This document shows positions 1-5,520 of a stretch of DNA of 5,520 bases, in pieces. The notes below the pieces were generated by a model. The model had not been told where the DNA came from. It saw only the letters and a list, made by a program, of their open reading frames with translations, and made no database searches. The position numbers and the translations under genes are program-made. Source of the stretch: an uncultured Phycisphaerales bacterium (GTDB lineage: Bacteria > Planctomycetota > Phycisphaerae > Phycisphaerales > UBA1924); assembly GCA_937879825.1 (NCBI GenBank), contig CALFMQ010000266.1:1-5520 (forward strand). Direction: 5' to 3'. Position 1 is the first letter of the stretch. Every line of letters begins with the position of its first letter.

Positions 1-125
1 ACGGGCGGCGCTCGCTCACTGCTGCGGCCCTGCTCCGCAGCGCGGGCGTCGAGCGCGCAATGTCCATGGCCGGCGGAATCGACGCGTGGTCGAAGAAGAT
101 CGATGCGAGTGTGGCGGTTTATTGA
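1..125 (+). CDS. Rhodanese-like sulfurtransferase domain protein, C-terminal fragment (5' end outside the window)
   Basis: The codons from base 3 to the TGA at 123-125 encode 40 residues matching the last third of a rhodanese domain. They begin with GRRS, which fits the end of the active-site loop CxxGxRS; the catalytic cysteine would lie just left of the window. They continue through the helix LTAAALLRSAGVERA, the hallmark strand-turn MAGGIDAW, and the tail SKKIDASVAVY. Rhodaneses move sulfane sulfur through a persulfide on that cysteine. The GGIDAWS...D.SV..Y ending is common both in stand-alone cytoplasmic rhodaneses and in rhodanese domains fused to the C-terminus of MoeB/ThiF-type E1-like proteins. 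The fragment cannot tell these apart. The gene converges on the minus-strand gene at 119-1594 and the two 3' ends overlap by 7 bases, which leaves no room for a terminator between them. Confidence 0.85.
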   Translation, partial: GRRSLTAAALLRSAGVERAMSMAGGIDAWSKKIDASVAVY

Positions 126-1594
126 TCGGCGTCGGTGGCGAGGGGATTGGGGTTAAAGACAAAGTCGGTGCCCTCATAGCCTGGGGAATAAGCATGCGAA
201 GGCGCAATGCCGCCCCGCGGAAGGGTGCCGCGATGATCGACGCCATCAAAGCCGAATGAATACAGAAGGAACTCACGCGGGTCGTCGGGGGTAGCGGCGC
301 GTTTGACGTAGCCGTATGTGCCGTCGGAGGTGAAGCGATCCTTGGGGAGCGCCGGGAACACATTCGGCACGAGTTGATCGAGCGACTCGGGGTACTCACC
401 GTGCTCGCTGTTGTAGATGCTTAGCGCAAGACCGACGCGAGTGAGGGCGAGATCGTTCACGCACGCTTCGTAGTTCGAAAACGCGCGATCGAAGGCGGGG
501 ATCAACACTTCGAGCGGAAGGTATGTGCTCTTGAGTCGCCGCTCGGCCCAACCGACAAAATCCGCGAGCAATCTCTGCTGCTCCGCGGGGCTTTCCTTGA
601 TGCACCGGAGCGCGAAATCGTAGACCTCATTGACGCTATCGACGGTGTCTTTTTTGCCCGGAAGAAAGAAGCCCATGAGGTTTGTGATCCTTGGGTGCCG
701 GGCTTGATTGTTGCCGTTGAACTGCCCTTCTGGAACTTCCGTCACCAGCAGAATCCCACCGCCGTGGCCGTCGTCGGTGAATGATCGTTCTACGATATCG
801 AGAATGCCGAGTCGCTCGCCCTCGATGGCGATCTCGCCCGAACGGATTTTGACCTTGTTGAGTTCGTCGAGGATGCGGCGCGCGGTCTCAGGTGAGAGGT
901 GGCCCGCCAGTGTTTCCTCTCGAATGCCCTCGAACAGGATCCCGTACTGCGCGATGCCAACGAGCCACGAGATCAGGTTCGGGCCGTTGATCGGGACCTT
1001 GGCCAGGGACAACGCGCGGCGGACGCACCTCAGGGCGTCATCGTCACGCGCTTCCGCGATCGCGGTATGAAACTCGGCGCGGTTGACCCGAGCGAAAACT
1101 CTGGAATATGAGAGGTCGGGCATCAGCACAAAGGCCACGAGTTCATCTTTGGTGTACTGACGGTAGATCGGTCCCGCGGGAACGAACGCGTCGGCACGCT
1201 CGAATACTCCAGACTCGCGGAGTGCCTTCAGGTTCGCCAATGCTTCCAGGCGCGCGATCTCCGCGTCCTGCGGTGTCTCGAACCGCGAAGTGTCGTAGGC
1301 ATATGAAATGTCGGGCGATTGCCCGAGCGCCTTCGTCCCCGGCGCGGCACCCGCGAGCGCCAGTGAATAGAAATCAGCGAACTCCGCGATGTAGTCATCC
1401 CATCGGTTCGGCCCGTCGATATCGCCTGGCTGGGCGTTGCGCGCGAGCTCTGTGATGCGCTGGGCGTAATCGATCGCATTGCCGGGTTTGGCGGTCATCG
1501 CGAAGTACACGGCCCACGCGAGCCAGATCAATCCGGCGGCGAGAATCAGCAGGACGACATTCCGCGCGCGGTACCACGGTTTGCGCTTCTTCAT
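119..1594 (-). CDS. Membrane-anchored hypothetical protein with pseudopilin-like C-terminal tail (paralog A, 491 aa)
   Basis: The function is unknown. A basic start (MKKRKPWYRARN) precedes one hydrophobic segment at about residues 13-33. This suggests an uncleaved signal anchor with the remaining ~455 residues outside the cytoplasmic membrane. Residues ~38-70 carry GNAIDYAQRITELA and PNRWDDY. Residues ~185-250 are helical (ALRCVRRALSLAK, then NLISWLVGIAQYGILFEGI), a pattern I recall from planctomycete hypothetical proteins. Residues ~258-275 contain ERLGILDIVERSFTDDG. Residues ~383-455 (ALTRVGLALSIYNSEHGEYP, then LPKDRF, FLLYSFGFDGVD) resemble the C-terminal part of type II secretion pseudopilins, and the protein ends in DFVFNPNP. 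There is no N-terminal pilin methylation motif. The neighbour at 1645-3132 is a tandem paralog. No Shine-Dalgarno sequence precedes the ATG; see the -10-like hexamer at 1601-1606. GC content (about 55-57% in sampled lines) is below that of its paralog. Confidence 0.85.
   Translation of the reverse strand: MKKRKPWYRARNVVLLILAAGLIWLAWAVYFAMTAKPGNAIDYAQRITELARNAQPGDIDGPNRWDDYIAEFADFYSLALAGAAPGTKALGQSPDISYAYDTSRFETPQDAEIARLEALANLKALRESGVFERADAFVPAGPIYRQYTKDELVAFVLMPDLSYSRVFARVNRAEFHTAIAEARDDDALRCVRRALSLAKVPINGPNLISWLVGIAQYGILFEGIREETLAGHLSPETARRILDELNKVKIRSGEIAIEGERLGILDIVERSFTDDGHGGGILLVTEVPEGQFNGNNQARHPRITNLMGFFLPGKKDTVDSVNEVYDFALRCIKESPAEQQRLLADFVGWAERRLKSTYLPLEVLIPAFDRAFSNYEACVNDLALTRVGLALSIYNSEHGEYPESLDQLVPNVFPALPKDRFTSDGTYGYVKRAATPDDPREFLLYSFGFDGVDHRGTLPRGGIAPSHAYSPGYEGTDFVFNPNPLATDADQ
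1541..1585 (-). repeat. Copy 1 of a 45-bp duplicated segment at the 5' end of the paralog genes
   Basis: This stretch codes for about residues 4-18 of paralog A (RKPWYRARNVVLL...). It matches 3076-3120 in paralog B with two differences, at 1545/3080 and 1555/3090. The core 1556-1585 is identical over 30 bases, synonymous positions included. The rest of the two genes has diverged much further, so this is the best preserved trace of the duplication. Confidence 0.85.
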
Positions 1595-1606
1595 GGCCGC
1601 ATTCTA
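1595..1606 (-). promoter_or_regulatory. Candidate leaderless promoter -10 element (TAGAAT-N6-ATG) of paralog A
   Basis: Read on the minus strand, TAGAAT (1606 to 1601) is followed by six bases (GCGGCC) and then the ATG at 1594. A TANNNT hexamer about 6-7 bases before the initiator codon is the usual layout when transcription begins at the start codon itself. No purine-rich Shine-Dalgarno sequence lies in the 15 bases before the ATG. I could not find a convincing -35 hexamer at 16-19 bases spacing. Paralog B has the same arrangement. Confidence 0.45.
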
Positions 1607-1644
1607 GTCACCGATGCACCCACCCTCACACGCACGAGCGACAC

Positions 1645-3132
1645 CTAATCCTCGTCGATGGCCCGGGGAGTCGGGTTGAACACAAAGTCCCCTCCGGGCC
1701 TGTCCACCGCCAGCGCATCATACGAGTTTCGCGGCGACACGCCGCCATCATCGACGCCATCCGTGCCCACGGAGTACAGGATGAACGCACGCGGGTCCTG
1801 CAACGACGGTTCGATCCGCTTGTAGCGGTACCGCCCGTCCGACGCGAACGGATCGGCCGGCAACCGCTCGAGAACGCCCGGCACCAACGCTTCGAGGTCG
1901 GGAGGCGGGTCACCGTGCAAGTGCTGATACCGTAAGATCGCGAGAGTCAGAATCGTCCCGTCGTATTCGACCACCGGCGTCCCGAGCGATGCGACCATCA
2001 TCTCAAACAGTTCGGTCATGCACTGCAGCACGGGGTCCCGATCTGTCCAATGTGCCCGCAGGGCGCGGGCCCGATCGATGTGCTGCATCCGCAGCGCGTG
2101 GGTCCGCTGCCCGCACGCCGCCTTGATCTCATCGAAGTACGCGTCGAGCTTCTCGATGGTCTCGGACTTGCGCGTGAACATGACCCCCGCGAGATTCGAG
2201 ACCGGGTGACCCGGCATCGAGTCGATCAGGCGGTTGTCGGTCCCCAGTTCGAGCTTGCGGAATGCATTCGGCAGAAAGGTGCCGTCGGAGCGCCCATCAT
2301 CCGTGTAGCACCGCTGGATAAGGTCCAGCATGAATAGCTTCTCGGCCTCGACTCCGATCATGATCGGCGGCTGCTCGGCTTCCTGCATCGCGTCGAGCAT
2401 CGCCCCGCACACCGACTCGTCGAAATCGTGCGCCAGCACGTGCTCGCGCACCCGCCCGTGCATGACGATCCAGTTCGTCCGGCCGGCCAGACCGCCCAGC
2501 AGCGACGCCTGCCGCGCATTGATGCGCGCGAGCGCGACCGCACGCTCATAAGATCGCACGGCATTGGCGGCGTCCCCCCGGTGCATCGAGAGGATGCAAT
2601 CGACCAGCGGGCCCTCCGGAATCCGGCGCATCAGCGCGATTTTTCGTACCGAAGAATCGTCCGTCCAGTCGATCCCCGACGTCTCCCAGTAGACCGGCAT
2701 CGGCTCCAGAAACGAGTCGATCCGATCGAAAATGCCCGCCGCGCGGACCGCATCAACGCAGCCCTGCGCACGATCCAGTTGCACGGCGAACGCGTCCCCC
2801 TTGAGCATCGGGTAATCGGGCCTGAACCCGTAGACGAACTGTTCCCACGCCACCGGGTCGGGCTGGTTCTCCCCCTTCGGGATGAAGGAGTTGAGCACCC
2901 CGGCGTTCTGCTCGAGGAGACTCAAGTAATCGTCCCACCGATTCGGCGCATCGGGATCGCCCGGCTGATGGGCCCGCGCCAGCTCGTTGAGTTTCGCCGC
3001 GTAGTCGATCGCGTTGCCGGCCCTGGCGTTCACCGCGCCGAGCACCACCCACGCGATCCAGACCAACCCCGCAACGAGAGTCAGCAGGATGACATTCCGC
3101 GCGCGGTACCACGGTTTGCGACGCTTGCTCAT
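1645..3132 (-). CDS. Membrane-anchored hypothetical protein with pseudopilin-like C-terminal tail (paralog B, 495 aa)
   Basis: This is the tandem paralog of the gene at 119-1594, on the same strand and upstream of it, with 50 bases between them. The function is unknown. Its start SKRRKPWYRARN and the TM segment at about residues 14-34 are nearly the same as in paralog A, followed by GNAIDYAAKLNELA and PNRWDDY (~39-69). The middle is divergent but co-linear. A helical part lies at ~190-250 (AVRSYERAVALARINARQAS), and VEAEKLFMLDLIQRCYTDDG at ~261-280 corresponds to the TDDG motif of A. The tail at ~393-495 carries TLAILRYQHLHGDPPPDLEA, LPADPFASDGRYRYKR, FILYSVGTDGVDDGG and DFVFNPTP, in the style of pseudopilin C-termini. 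By the positive-inside rule it should be anchored with its bulk outside the cytoplasm. It has no Shine-Dalgarno site; a TACACT hexamer sits six bases before the ATG. Its GC (about 63-70% in sampled lines) exceeds that of paralog A. Confidence 0.87.
   Translation of the reverse strand: MSKRRKPWYRARNVILLTLVAGLVWIAWVVLGAVNARAGNAIDYAAKLNELARAHQPGDPDAPNRWDDYLSLLEQNAGVLNSFIPKGENQPDPVAWEQFVYGFRPDYPMLKGDAFAVQLDRAQGCVDAVRAAGIFDRIDSFLEPMPVYWETSGIDWTDDSSVRKIALMRRIPEGPLVDCILSMHRGDAANAVRSYERAVALARINARQASLLGGLAGRTNWIVMHGRVREHVLAHDFDESVCGAMLDAMQEAEQPPIMIGVEAEKLFMLDLIQRCYTDDGRSDGTFLPNAFRKLELGTDNRLIDSMPGHPVSNLAGVMFTRKSETIEKLDAYFDEIKAACGQRTHALRMQHIDRARALRAHWTDRDPVLQCMTELFEMMVASLGTPVVEYDGTILTLAILRYQHLHGDPPPDLEALVPGVLERLPADPFASDGRYRYKRIEPSLQDPRAFILYSVGTDGVDDGGVSPRNSYDALAVDRPGGDFVFNPTPRAIDED
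3076..3120 (-). repeat. Copy 2 of the 45-bp duplicated segment
   Basis: Partner of 1541-1585. It encodes the membrane-proximal basic stretch and the first part of the TM segment of paralog B. The 30 bases at 3091-3120 are identical to 1556-1585. Confidence 0.85.
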
Positions 3133-3144
3133 GGCGGGAGTGTA
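3133..3144 (-). promoter_or_regulatory. Candidate leaderless promoter -10 element (TACACT-N6-ATG) of paralog B
   Basis: On the minus strand TACACT (3144 to 3139) is followed by CCCGCC and then the ATG at 3132. The spacing is the same as in front of paralog A. No ribosome binding site is visible. The region further upstream is GC-rich and runs into the hairpin pair at 3173-3214, so any -35 contacts would fall at about 3162-3168, where I see no consensus. Confidence 0.45.
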
Positions 3145-3172
3145 GCCCGCGAGCAGCTGTCCCCCCTCACCC

Positions 3173-3214
3173 GGTCACTCCGTGACCACCCTCTCCCTCG
3201 CAGGGGAGAGGGTG
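3173..3214. repeat. Two adjacent perfect hairpins between the symporter gene and paralog B (REP-like palindrome)
   Basis: Hairpin 1 pairs 3187-3197 with 3204-3214, an 11-bp perfect stem around a 6-base loop (TCGCAG), with ACCCTCTCCC against GGGAGAGGGT. Hairpin 2 pairs GGTCAC at 3173-3178 with GTGACC at 3182-3187 around a 3-base loop. The two share base 3187. Hairpin 1 begins 7 bases after the symporter stop codon, so it could protect the 3' end or stop transcription. Neither hairpin is followed by a T-run on the minus strand, so this is not a classical intrinsic terminator. The CCCTCTCCC...GGGAGAGGG form resembles dispersed palindromic repeats found in many GC-rich bacterial genomes. That resemblance is from memory. 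Confidence 0.7.
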
Positions 3215-3221
3215 CAATGCA

Positions 3222-4568
3222 CTACGCGAACGCCCGCTCGCGGGACTCTTCCAGATCCGGCGCGAGCCGCGTGATAATCCGCGCGCCGACGGAGTCGCCC
3301 AGCACATTCACCATCGTGCGGCACATATCGAGAATCCGGTCCACACCAATAATCAGCCCGATCGCCTCGGGCGGGAGCGGGTCCTTGCCCGTGCCCGCGA
3401 GCGTGGTGTTGACCGCCGCGATGATGATCATGATCGTCGCCAGCGAGCCGCCCGGCACGCCCGCCGCGCCCACAGCGCTGAGCGTCGCGGTGAGCACGAT
3501 CACCAGGTACTCCGCCAGATGCAGCTCGTAGCCGAACGCTTGGAACATGAAGATGACGGCGATGCCCTGGTAGAGCGCGGTGCCGTCCATATTGACCGTC
3601 GCCCCGAGCGGCAGCACCAACCCGGTCGCGCGCTTCGAGCACCCGCCGTAATCGCGGGCGGTCTCGATGGTGACGGGCAGCGTGGCCATGGAGGACGCCG
3701 TGCCGAACGCCATGAGCAGGGCCGGGCGCATGTTCCAGATGAACTTATACGGGTTCGTCCTGGTGAACAGGAACAGCACGACGGGCAGCGTGATGAAGGA
3801 GTGAATCCCAAGCCCGATGATCACGACCACGACATACTTGGCCAGCGACGCGAACATCGCGTGAATCCCGGTTCGCCCGACCGCGCCGGCCATCAGGAAC
3901 ATCACACCGATCGGCATGAGCCAGATGATCCACCGCACGAGCGTCATCAGCGCCTCATGGAGCGACTCCACCGCGCCGACGAACGGCCCGGCGCGATCGC
4001 CCACCGCCACCAGCCCGATTCCCAGCAGCATCGTCGCCGTGATGATGCTCAGCGCCTGGCCCTCGGCGCCGGCCTTGAGGAAGTTGTCCGGGATCATCTG
4101 ATCCAGAATCTTCTTCCACGCCGCCCCGATCCCCTCGCCGCCGCCCTCGCTCGCCTGCTTCTGCTTGATCGACTCGACCCGCTCCTCGCCCGCCACCTGC
4201 GTCGACGCGATGAGCGCCTGATCGATTCCCACGCCCGGCTTCGTCGTCGCGCCCAGCGTCACACCCACACCGACCGCCATCAGCATGGTGATCACATAAA
4301 ACGCGAGCGTCGCGCCGCCGAGCAGCCCGAGCTTCTTGGGGTCGCCGATCGACACGACGCCCGTCAGCACGCTCGTAAACACCAGCGGCACCACGATCAG
4401 CATCAGCGGGCGGATGAAGACATACTTGCCCGCGAGCTCGAAGAAGCCGACCGTCTGATTGACCTTCTCGATGCTGGCCTGCGGGTCGAAGAGCATGAAC
4501 TGCCCGATCAGCGCGCCCAGAATGAGCCCGGCGAAGATCAGGATGGTCAACAACAGTCGTTTGCTCAT
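3222..4568 (-). CDS. Dicarboxylate/amino acid:cation symporter, DAACS (SLC1, GltP/DctA-like) family, 448 aa
   Basis: This is an inner-membrane secondary transporter taking up acidic amino acids or C4-dicarboxylates with Na+ or H+. It is full length for the family. The family motifs are in order: TM1 at ~5-26, RPLMLIVVPLVF at 53-64, hairpin HP1 with GTASSMATLP at 289-298, the TM7 signature NMDGT at 326-330, HP2 with GAAGVPGG at 367-374, and TM8 with LDMCRTMVNVLGD at 413-425. By alignment to GltPh, D414, R417, T418, N421 and D425 match the substrate and cation residues D394, R397, T398, N401 and D405. The retained arginine favours an acidic substrate. HP1 reads TASSM rather than the usual serine-rich run. 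The loop at ~110-158 after TM3 is long, charged and glycine-rich. The ATG at 4568 fits the family N-terminus. The SDR gene ends 42 bases upstream on the same strand, suggesting co-transcription. Whether it is GltP or DctA cannot be settled. Confidence 0.95.
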   Translation of the reverse strand: MSKRLLLTILIFAGLILGALIGQFMLFDPQASIEKVNQTVGFFELAGKYVFIRPLMLIVVPLVFTSVLTGVVSIGDPKKLGLLGGATLAFYVITMLMAVGVGVTLGATTKPGVGIDQALIASTQVAGEERVESIKQKQASEGGGEGIGAAWKKILDQMIPDNFLKAGAEGQALSIITATMLLGIGLVAVGDRAGPFVGAVESLHEALMTLVRWIIWLMPIGVMFLMAGAVGRTGIHAMFASLAKYVVVVIIGLGIHSFITLPVVLFLFTRTNPYKFIWNMRPALLMAFGTASSMATLPVTIETARDYGGCSKRATGLVLPLGATVNMDGTALYQGIAVIFMFQAFGYELHLAEYLVIVLTATLSAVGAAGVPGGSLATIMIIIAAVNTTLAGTGKDPLPPEAIGLIIGVDRILDMCRTMVNVLGDSVGARIITRLAPDLEESRERAFA

Positions 4569-4577
4569 GTGTTCCCG

Positions 4578-4583
4578 TTCCCT
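4578..4583 (-). promoter_or_regulatory. Weak Shine-Dalgarno site of the symporter gene
   Basis: AGGGAA on the minus strand lies 9 bases before the ATG at 4568. It is the only purine-rich stretch of suitable spacing in the 42-base gap between the SDR stop and the symporter start. It supports that start. Unlike the two paralogs, this gene could be translated from an internal position in a longer mRNA. Confidence 0.4.
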
Positions 4584-4610
4584 GTTGAGGTTCGGTCGTG
4601 TGCCGCGGCG

Positions 4611-5231
4611 TCAGATCTGGTCGCGGTACGACGCCAGCGCTTCACGGAAGCCGACGCCCGAGAAGTCCAGGTGCGCCTCGGCCTTGGCGACCGAACACAC
4701 CGAGTCCTCCGCCGCCATCACCGGCTCGCTCGGGCCGAACGGCAACATCTCGCCCAGGCCCACCGCCTCGGCCGCCCGCGCCGCCATCACGCCCTTGATC
4801 GCGGGGATCGGCAGGATGCGCTTCTTGGAGTCATTCAGCGGCACCGCGTCACGCACCGCCGCCAGCAACTCCGGCCAGTCGAGCGTCTCCGGGCCGCACA
4901 GCGGGTACACCTCGCCCCGGGCCTCGGGGCGCTCGATGGCGTTCACGATCGCCCGCGCCACATCGTCCACGCCCACAGGAGCGACCTTCGCCGACACCAT
5001 CGCGGGGTGCGGCACCGGGCGCTGCTTCATCTCGATCTTCGCGAAGTACGGGATGAAGAAACGCGGCGCGGCACGACCGAGCGTCCAGTCGCGCACCATC
5101 CCGATGAACTCGCCGTCGGCGCCGTGAATCAGCGACGGACGGAAGATCGTCCAGTCCATCCCCGACGACCGGACGAGCGACTCGCCCTCGTACTTGGAGC
5201 GGTAATAGGCCGTCGGAGCGTCGGCCCGCGG
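4611..5231 (-). CDS. NAD(P)-binding atypical SDR protein, NDUFA9 / epimerase-like, C-terminal two thirds only
   Basis: The recognisable protein runs from RADAPTAYYRSKYEGE to ...SYRDQI, about 205 residues. The SDR active-site pattern YxxxK is present in AYYRSK, followed by SGMDWTIFRPSLIHG, VGVDDVARAIVNAIERP and GEVYPLCGPETLDWPELL. This order is typical of NDUFA9-like atypical SDRs. In mitochondria these are an accessory complex I subunit; in bacteria they are nucleotide-sugar- or quinone-related oxidoreductases of uncertain substrate. The N-terminal Rossmann half with its glycine-rich nucleotide-binding motif is missing. The frame stays open upstream to a stop at 5424-5426, with a GTG at 5246, but what it encodes there (Arg/Pro-rich) is unlike any SDR. 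I treat the gene as cut at about 5229-5231 by the junction described there, not as starting at that GTG. It ends 42 bases before the symporter gene on the same strand. Confidence 0.8.
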   Translation of the reverse strand, partial: PRADAPTAYYRSKYEGESLVRSSGMDWTIFRPSLIHGADGEFIGMVRDWTLGRAAPRFFIPYFAKIEMKQRPVPHPAMVSAKVAPVGVDDVARAIVNAIERPEARGEVYPLCGPETLDWPELLAAVRDAVPLNDSKKRILPIPAIKGVMAARAAEAVGLGEMLPFGPSEPVMAAEDSVCSVAKAEAHLDFSGVGFREALASYRDQI

Positions 5232-5245
5232 CGTCCGGTGCGCCA
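5229..5245. other. Abrupt sequence junction: probable assembly chimera or insertion boundary
   Basis: Left of about 5229 the minus strand encodes a normal SDR protein at roughly 63-68% GC. To the right, GC rises to about 82% (44 A/T in the 240 bases 5281-5520), the SDR homology stops mid-domain, and a plus-strand coding pattern with nearly all G/C third positions appears. No transposon end, tRNA or target-site duplication is visible at the break. The exact position is uncertain by a few tens of bases. Confidence 0.65.
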
Positions 5246-5314
5246 CGCCCGTCCGGTCGCCAGGCCGCCGCGCCCGACGCTTCGCCGGGACGGAAGTCGG
5301 AGCGACACGCCAGG

Positions 5315-5520
5315 GTGGCCGGGCGCGCCCCGCGAGCGCGGGTGCGACCGGCGGGCGCGGGTCCCGCCGGTCAGCTGGCCGTGTTCGCCGCGGCCGGTGG
5401 CCTCCTGGTGGCGCTCGGCCTGTTCATGCTCGGGCGGCGGGGCGACGTCCCGCCCGCGAGCGTGGACGCCGCGCGCGTGTCGCCGCCGTCGCCTCCGGTC
5501 GCGCCCGCGACGGCGCCGTC
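5315..5520 (+). CDS. Putative single-TM anchored protein with Pro/Ala-rich linker, N-terminal fragment
   Basis: The plus frame through GTG 5315-5317 is open to the window edge. From that GTG it gives an Arg-rich start (residues 4, 7, 9 and 11 are R), a hydrophobic segment LAVFAAAGGLLVALGLFML at 21-39, GRRGD, and a linker (VSPPSPPVAPATAPS) rich in Pro, Ala and Ser. Third codon positions are nearly all G or C, as in high-GC actinobacteria. A GGAG lies 12 bases before GTG 5315, which is a long spacing; GTG 5342 is another possible start. The architecture of TM anchor plus proline-rich stalk recalls the N-termini of actinobacterial class E/F sortases and other anchored exoproteins, but nothing diagnostic is included. 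It probably belongs to a different genome than the rest of the window. Confidence 0.4.
   Translation, partial: MAGRAPRARVRPAGAGPAGQLAVFAAAGGLLVALGLFMLGRRGDVPPASVDAARVSPPSPPVAPATAP

Noticed and set aside
708..1455. Several plus-strand frames of 70-120 codons inside paralog A
   Set aside because: They overlap one another and the conserved gene on the other strand, and show no recognisable motif or start signal.
119..3132. Cleavable signal peptide or prepilin leader on the paralogs
   Set aside because: The hydrophobic stretch is followed by no small-x-small cleavage pattern that I find convincing, and there is no G-[F/M]xxxE prepilin peptidase site. An uncleaved anchor fits better.
3187..3214. 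Hairpin 1 as a classical intrinsic terminator
   Set aside because: The stem is strong, but the minus strand continues with GGTCACGG rather than a run of T, so only a possible factor-dependent or processing role remains.
2428..3531. Long plus-strand open frame of 367 codons opposite paralog B and the symporter 3' end
   Set aside because: It spans two confident minus-strand genes plus their intergenic hairpins. Its product is Arg/Pro-rich with no domain, so it is an antisense shadow of GC-rich coding sequence.
4459..5127. Plus-strand open frame of 222 codons opposite the symporter start and the SDR gene
   Set aside because: It runs across the ends of two well-supported genes and their intergenic gap, with a low-complexity Ser/Ala/Arg-rich product. 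It is a shadow frame.
1..5520. CRISPR arrays, IS ends, tRNAs, toxin-antitoxin or phage-defence genes
   Set aside because: I looked on both strands and saw no regularly spaced repeats, transposase motifs, cloverleaf-like sequence or paired small genes to support any of these.

Overview
The window looks like a chromosomal segment of a GC-rich member of the Planctomycetota, possibly of the Phycisphaerae type. This is an inference from three things. Two tandem membrane-anchored proteins end in the pseudopilin-like tail (a DP/DR-F...Y.Y...LYS.G.DGVD pattern) that I associate with planctomycete hypothetical proteins. Shine-Dalgarno sites are weak or absent. The gene types are ordinary housekeeping ones. 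No rRNA, tRNA, CRISPR array, transposase or recognisable defence system is visible.

Layout. Bases 1-125 (+) are the 3' end of a rhodanese-type sulfurtransferase gene. All other complete genes lie on the minus strand, so they are transcribed from right to left. In transcription order these are: an NDUFA9-like atypical SDR protein (4611 to about 5231, N-terminus missing); a DAACS/SLC1 family dicarboxylate or acidic amino acid:cation symporter (3222-4568); a short intergenic stretch carrying two adjacent perfect hairpins (3173-3214); and two paralogous single-pass membrane proteins (1645-3132 and 119-1594). The last of these overlaps the convergent rhodanese gene by 7 bases. The SDR and symporter genes are 42 bases apart and may be co-transcribed. 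Each paralog instead has a TANNNT hexamer exactly six bases before its ATG and no Shine-Dalgarno site, which suggests separate leaderless transcripts.

The right-hand end, from about 5229 to 5520, does not fit the rest. GC content rises from roughly 63-68% to about 82%. The SDR reading frame loses all family resemblance just where its Rossmann nucleotide-binding half should be. A plus-strand frame with actinobacterial-looking codon use appears instead and encodes a TM anchor followed by a Pro/Ala-rich linker. An assembly chimera is the simplest explanation; a recent insertion is the alternative.

I do not see a previously undescribed multi-gene system here. The items most worth a second look are the duplicated anchored proteins with matched leaderless promoter signatures, the junction near 5229-5245, and the double hairpin after the symporter gene.
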